Origin: JARROD01 sp037384225 | GTDB lineage: Bacteria > Pseudomonadota > Gammaproteobacteria > Pseudomonadales > Cellvibrionaceae | Assembly: GCA_037384225.1 (NCBI GenBank) | Contig: JARROD010000222.1 | Span: 1-9,278 of the forward strand | Length of the DNA stretch: 9,278 nt | Direction: 5' to 3' | Shown here: piece by piece, positions 6,368-9,278 of the stretch | Layout: each line of letters opens with the position of its first letter | Numbering within the stretch: position 1 is the stretch's first letter | Made by a program: the position numbers and the translations under genes | Notes under the pieces: model-generated | The model's input: the letters and a program-made list of their open reading frames with translations, nothing else | Databases searched by the model: none | Told to the model about the DNA's origin: nothing

Positions 6368-6541
6368 AACGCCATGGGCACAGAATGCGACCTTGCGATC
6401 CAGTTCGGGAATATCAAGCCCCAGCCTGGATTTAAACCACAGGCCCTCGGAATCCATCATTGCCACCACCGCAATGGTAATGGACGCTGATACGCTCGCC
6501 ATCGGTGATTTATCGATCAATCTCTTACCTACGGACTTTGG
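6368..6541 (-). pseudogene. GAF-domain fragment
   Basis: The frame encodes PKSVGKRLIDKSPMASVSAS, then ITIAVVAMMDSEGLWFKS, then RLGLDIPELDRKVAFCAHGV. This is a clear N-terminal half of a GAF sensor domain of the kind common in diguanylate cyclases and histidine kinases ('D...W FKSR.GLD.PE..R..AFCAH'). Expected sequence before it (the L-D-x-I helix) and after it (the ligand pocket) is missing. An in-frame TAG stands just upstream, and on the other side it joins the VOC scrap. It cannot make a working sensor. Clearly a relic of a larger signalling gene. Confidence 0.7.
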
Positions 6542-6617
6542 CTAGCAAAATTAGTTTTACCACTAACTGATTTTGTTATACGGTGGCCCGGTTACTTTGT
6601 GTGTGAGGGCATAAAGC

Positions 6618-7526
6618 ATGGTCAGCGTAACACTGCATCTCTTGTCACTGGTTTTTATCCTGATATTTTCTTCGACTCTGTTTGCCGAGCCTTTTTGCGA
6701 CAAGCAGGAATTTCCGCCGGTATCCGGTAATCATGGTTATCAGGCGCGCCATCATGGCAGTGAGCGCTGCGAAGGCCTTTACCGTAGCAAAATTGCGTCG
6801 GATTTCGAAGTCCTTTCTTTTACAGAGAACGCTCCACTACGGCAATCGTGTGCGAGTCTGGTGGCAATCCAATCTGTGGGGGGATGAGTTTGGTGAATTC
6901 GCCATTCATCGCGATGGCAGCAATTCTGTCTCACTCACCGGTCGTGCAGCCGATGAAGAATCCGATGAAGAGTACCAGATCCGCGTTATCCGAAAGAATA
7001 AAAAGGTCAGCTTTCATCGAGCGGCGCCGGCCTGCAAGGGTGCTGGAACATTGCCGGCCTGGGATACATGGTGGTCAATCCGGATAACAGCTCTGTCTCC
7101 GGCCCCTTTCACGGACGCGTATCCTCTTGCAGCAATCATCAATATGACATTCTGTGGGATCGTTTTGTGGATACCCTGCAATTATCCGGTGATGGACGTG
7201 CGTTGCAGGGGGGTAACAATTATGGGTGGCCCGTGCTTTCCCAGCGGGTGAGTGGGTACGGCAATTCTGTCGTCGGCGATTGGAACTGGGGGGGAACGGT
7301 TGCCACCTTTAAACCGGATGGCACGTTATTTATGCATAACATTATCGCAGGCCGCTGGGTCAAGACGGCTCAAGGGGTTGAAATCCATTGGCTCTAACGG
7401 CTTGGTTATTTTATCAATTTTGCGCCGGGTGCTTCTAGCATTTCCGGCTCCATGGGTATCCGCTTTGAAACCACACCGCCGGTGCCGGACATCATCATCA
7501 ATACCATTAACGGTCAGCGTTGCTGA
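6618..7526 (+). pseudogene. Secreted two-repeat protein, broken by two frameshifts and a stop
   Basis: ATG 6618 (GAGG about 9 nt upstream) opens a Sec signal peptide (MVSVTLHLLSLVFILIFSS, cut near LFA). GYQARHHGSERCEGLYRSKI follows, then a frameshift near 6838-6845 leads into RVRVWWQSNLWGDEFG. A second frameshift near 7025-7035 returns to the first frame: LQGCWNIAGLGYMVVNPDN. An in-frame TAA at 7395-7397 follows VEIHWL. After it the frame continues sensibly as RLGYFINFAPGASSISGSMG to TGA at 7524-7526. Two repeats of a small extracytoplasmic domain show: one ending YDILWD..DTLQLSGDGRALQG, one reading GDWNWGGTVATFKPDGT...AGRW...VEIHW. About 300 residues in all once repaired. Function is unknown. 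Three separate lesions make a sequencing error a poor explanation, though not excluded. Confidence 0.65.
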
Positions 7527-7532
7527 ATTTTA

Positions 7533-7703
7533 GTGTGGATGGCAAAAGGTGAATATATTATTTTATCTTTGCTATTGATTGCCGTTTTGGTTGGCTTATT
7601 AGCGCACGCTTTTGGATTTCATCCTGCGGTCAGCACATATATGGCAGGATTGGTTATTCGCAAAGAATATTTTGACAAGGAAGATACACTATTCCGCAGC
7701 TTC
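7533..7703 (+). pseudogene. Internal fragment of a cation:proton antiporter
   Basis: The open frame encodes KGEYIILSLLLIAVLVGLLA, then HAFGFHPAVSTYMAGL, then VIRKEYFDKEDTLFRSFS. This is two membrane helices with the 'G..HPA...(F/Y)(L/M)AGL' motif of CPA-type Na+/H+ or K+/H+ antiporters. A whole protein has about 400 or more residues; here about 57 remain. A TGA stop (7524-7526) stands in frame upstream, shared with the pseudogene before it. On the right, the frame runs into the antisense of the MarR gene end near 7704. GTG 7533 has no good ribosome site. Non-functional relic, joined to its neighbours by deletions. Confidence 0.6.
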
Positions 7704-8180
7704 TCACTCGGGCGGCGGGCAGATACGTTGCAGTAAAGAATAAAGCTGTTCTATTTCCACTTTGGATAGGACGGAAAGAACCTGTGCCGTGGCTTCATTG
7801 TGCAACGGCGCCAGGGTTTTCACCAAGCGCCTACCCTTGCCGGACAAACAGATCACGTTTTTTCTGGCGTCGCGACCATCCTTCTTCGCCACGATCAGGC
7901 CCTGCGCCAGCAGACGATTGACGATGCTGTGGATGTTGGCCCGTTCCATTGCCACCAACCGTCCCAGTTCATTCTGGGAGACGCGGCGGACTTCAAACAG
8001 ACGCAACAATACCGCGTGTTGTGCGGGGCTTAATCCGTACTCCTTGAGCTTACTCGAAAGGTTAGCGCTGGCGTATTGATGCGCCCGGCGCAGCAGGTGA
8101 CCAATATGGTCATCCAGTGGCCGAGGGTTGGCCGAGTCGCGTTTTGGCACGGAGGCCGGTTTAATCGATGTTTTTGGCAT
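7704..8180 (-). CDS. MarR-family transcriptional regulator
   Basis: A 158-residue protein from ATG 8180. The longer reading to 8225 would start at TTG without support. After a basic, Pro-rich leader (1-22) come the dimerisation helix (DDHIGHLLRRAHQYASANL) and the winged helix-turn-helix: LSPAQHAVLLRLFE (50-63), VSQNELGRLVAMERANIHSI (67-86, recognition helix), and wing GLIVAKKDGRDARKNVICLS (94-113), with the conserved Asp-x-Arg of the wing. A C-terminal dimer helix follows. MarR proteins are usually repressors that release DNA on binding small aromatic or oxidising compounds. Its first 20 bp overlap the nitroreductase 3' end, and its ribosome site is weak, which suggests translational coupling. 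It probably controls its own operon through the palindrome at 9012-9027 (inference). Confidence 0.9.
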   Translation of the reverse strand: MPKTSIKPASVPKRDSANPRPLDDHIGHLLRRAHQYASANLSSKLKEYGLSPAQHAVLLRLFEVRRVSQNELGRLVAMERANIHSIVNRLLAQGLIVAKKDGRDARKNVICLSGKGRRLVKTLAPLHNEATAQVLSVLSKVEIEQLYSLLQRICPPPE

Positions 8181-8955
8181 CGCGGTACATTGCCCGGTGG
8201 CGCTGGTTCTGTATCCAGTCGTCAATTTGTTCGGTCGTCATGGCGTGCTGCGGATCAAACCGATTCCAATTCATGATCTCATCCAAATCTTTGCGCCAGC
8301 GTTTATACACCGGTTTCTTCGGTGGGCCGAAACACATGATGTCGATCACGGACAGCTCCTCGGGTACGCTGAGCAGGGGTTTCATTTCCTGCTGCGCGGC
8401 TTCCTGACCGATGGCCGTGACCCACCAAACATTATAACCCAACGCCGCCGCGGCCAGGTGCGCCGACATGGTGGATGCCGCCACGCTCTGCAACAATATT
8501 CGCTCGGCGTTCTCGATGTACATCCTGTTCAGTTCCGAATCTATGAGCTTGCCGCTCTCGTCCTTCAGCACAGGGAAAGCACGCACGTAACGAAAATCCG
8601 ACGCCACCACAATCATGCCGGGCGCTGTCGCCAAGCCCTTGTAGCTGGGGGTGGGAAATTTCATTTTCAATTCGGCCCGGTGTTTCTGCTCGCCCACGAA
8701 GTAATTTGAGATCTTTTCCTTGATTAACGGATCGGTCACGGCGATGTAATGCCAGGGTTGGGCATTAGCGCCGGAAGGTGCGTGCCGTGCCGCCTCCAGT
8801 ATCAACTCATAGTGTTCATCCGGAACCTTGAAGCTGGGATCGAATTCACGCGTGGTAATGCGGTTTACCATCACGTCCATTAAGGCGTCGTAACGTTTGC
8901 GGTTGGTTTCAAGATCCGCCGGATCCAAATCCCGCAATGTTGCTGTTTTCACCAT
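8161..8955 (-). CDS. Nitroreductase family protein (FMN-dependent)
   Basis: A 264-residue protein from ATG 8955, chosen for TGGAGGTG 6-7 nt upstream. A longer frame to 9213 only translates the promoter and the MITE. NRITTREFDPSFKVPDEHYE (31-50) and ILEAARHAPSGANAQPWHYI (52-71) are the classic FMN-binding and dimer segments. YNVWWVTAIG (174-183) and LSVIDIMCFGPP (201-212) match the second FMN region. Enzymes of this family reduce nitro groups, quinones or enones, or dehalogenate, using NAD(P)H; they act as cytosolic homodimers. It is longer than the common 200-220 residues, with a charged C-terminal extension (KRWRKDLDEIMNW to the end) and an insert near 88-106. The substrate cannot be told. 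It is the first gene of an operon with the MarR regulator. Confidence 0.92.
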   Translation of the reverse strand: MVKTATLRDLDPADLETNRKRYDALMDVMVNRITTREFDPSFKVPDEHYELILEAARHAPSGANAQPWHYIAVTDPLIKEKISNYFVGEQKHRAELKMKFPTPSYKGLATAPGMIVVASDFRYVRAFPVLKDESGKLIDSELNRMYIENAERILLQSVAASTMSAHLAAAALGYNVWWVTAIGQEAAQQEMKPLLSVPEELSVIDIMCFGPPKKPVYKRWRKDLDEIMNWNRFDPQHAMTTEQIDDWIQNQRHRAMYRDAKNID

Positions 8956-8975
8956 CGAACACCTCCAGTCGGTAG

Positions 8976-8987
8976 CGACGATCGTCG
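8976..8987. promoter_or_regulatory. 12-bp perfect palindrome in the nitroreductase leader
   Basis: CGACGATCGTCG is self-complementary and lies about 20 bp upstream of the nitroreductase start, between the promoter and the ribosome site. It could be a second regulator site or a small leader hairpin. No homologous site was seen elsewhere in the window. Confidence 0.35.
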
Positions 8988-9011
8988 ATTTGGTAATTGT
9001 TATTAGCATAA

Positions 9012-9039
9012 CGTTATAGATATAACGGATTCTTGTCAA
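9012..9039 (-). promoter_or_regulatory. Nitroreductase-marR promoter with operator-like palindrome
   Basis: On the minus strand a perfect -35 TTGACA (9039-9034) is followed after 15 bp by TATAAC (9018-9013), a near-consensus -10; a 17-bp spacing to TAACGT is an alternative. The perfect inverted repeat CGTTATA-GA-TATAACG (9012-9027) covers the -10, the usual place for a MarR-type operator that blocks RNA polymerase. Assigning it to the operon's own MarR protein is inference. Confidence 0.6.
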
Positions 9040-9047
9040 CAAGCAAC

Positions 9048-9227
9048 TATACCCAAAGCGTTTGAGATTTAGGTTTTCAGAGTGCGTCAATTTTTGTCCC
9101 CCCTTTTCTTTTAAGGACAGGGGGAGCGACGACGCCGCGTGGCAGGCCCTACGTAAGGAGGAGCGACGCGGCCAGGGGCAAAAAGGGGCGTGCTCTGGAG
9201 GCCTAAATCTCAAACGCTTTGGGTATA
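9048..9227 (-). mobile_element. Full 180-bp MITE copy, inverted
   Basis: Ends at 9048-9073 and 9202-9227 are 26-bp perfect inverted repeats, the same as in the 6085 copy. The segment ATTGACGCACTCTG appears here as its reverse complement near the left end, and GAGCACGCCCC near the right end, so the copy is flipped. The interior keeps the GCGTCGTCGC-type core but lacks about 30 bp found in the 6085 copy. TA stands at both outer ends. Its inner edge is 8 bp from the -35 box of the nitroreductase operon. No coding capacity. Confidence 0.85.
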
Positions 9228-9278
9228 TTATATCAGCAGCACAACAAACACCGCCAAAGAACTTTTCCAGGCCAGTCG
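9228..9278 (-). other. Possible C-terminal end of a membrane or exported protein
   Basis: Read on the minus strand from the window edge, RLAWKSSLAVFVVLLI is followed by TAA at 9230-9228, right beside the MITE. It is hydrophobic and could be a protein end, perhaps one truncated by the insertion. Only 17 codons are visible, so this is weak. Confidence 0.2.

Noticed and set aside
6110..6545. Small plus-strand ORFs inside and after the 6085 MITE
   Set aside because: They translate terminal-repeat sequence and the antisense of the VOC and GAF fragments.
7762..8709. Plus-strand ORFs up to 193 residues across the right end
   Set aside because: They are shadows of the MarR and nitroreductase genes and have no recognisable domain.
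8956..9213. N-terminal extension of the nitroreductase (350-aa reading)
   Set aside because: The extra 86 codons translate the promoter, the operator palindrome and the MITE; a strong ribosome site precedes ATG 8955.

Overview
The window looks like chromosomal accessory DNA from a Gram-negative bacterium, most likely a marine gammaproteobacterium. The evidence is the TAXI-type binding-protein remnant, an outer-membrane barrel remnant ending in Phe, several Sec signal peptides and a possible lipobox. The exact lineage is a guess and was not tested. Intact genes are a minority. Short transposable-element copies and decayed gene fragments occupy much of the rest.

Layout: 1-523 (minus) is a broken TAXI solute-binding protein gene. 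It is preceded, in transcriptional order, by a decayed outer-membrane barrel gene (583-850). At 883-972 (plus) lies the 3' end of an AHSA1/SRPBCC-type gene. Then comes an AT-richer block of three minus-strand genes: a secreted alpha/beta hydrolase (1068-1730), a 102-aa orphan (1812-2120) and a secreted NTR/TIMP-like protein (2221-2643). Ends of one short repeat family bound this block: 17 bp at 1037-1053 and 68 bp at 2928-2995. Next is a divergent pair: a fructosamine-kinase-family gene (3156-4070, minus) and an exported YtcJ-like amidohydrolase (4193-5869, plus).

5870-7703 is a gene graveyard. It holds a 68-bp mini-element with an 8-bp flanking repeat, a full 210-bp MITE copy, fragments of a VOC/glyoxalase gene and a GAF-domain gene, a secreted two-repeat protein broken by two frameshifts and a stop, and a piece of a cation:proton antiporter. 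The right end is an intact minus-strand operon, a nitroreductase (8161-8955) overlapping a MarR-family regulator (7704-8180). Its promoter region carries a palindrome over the -10. A second full MITE copy (9048-9227, opposite orientation) ends only 8 bp upstream of the -35.

The main new-looking signal is the MITE family: 26-28-bp terminal inverted repeats, TA at both borders, conserved GC-rich interior and no coding capacity. It sits at gene-fragment junctions and next to a promoter, so it has probably shaped much of this region. No phage, CRISPR, tRNA, rRNA or convincing integron attC site was seen.
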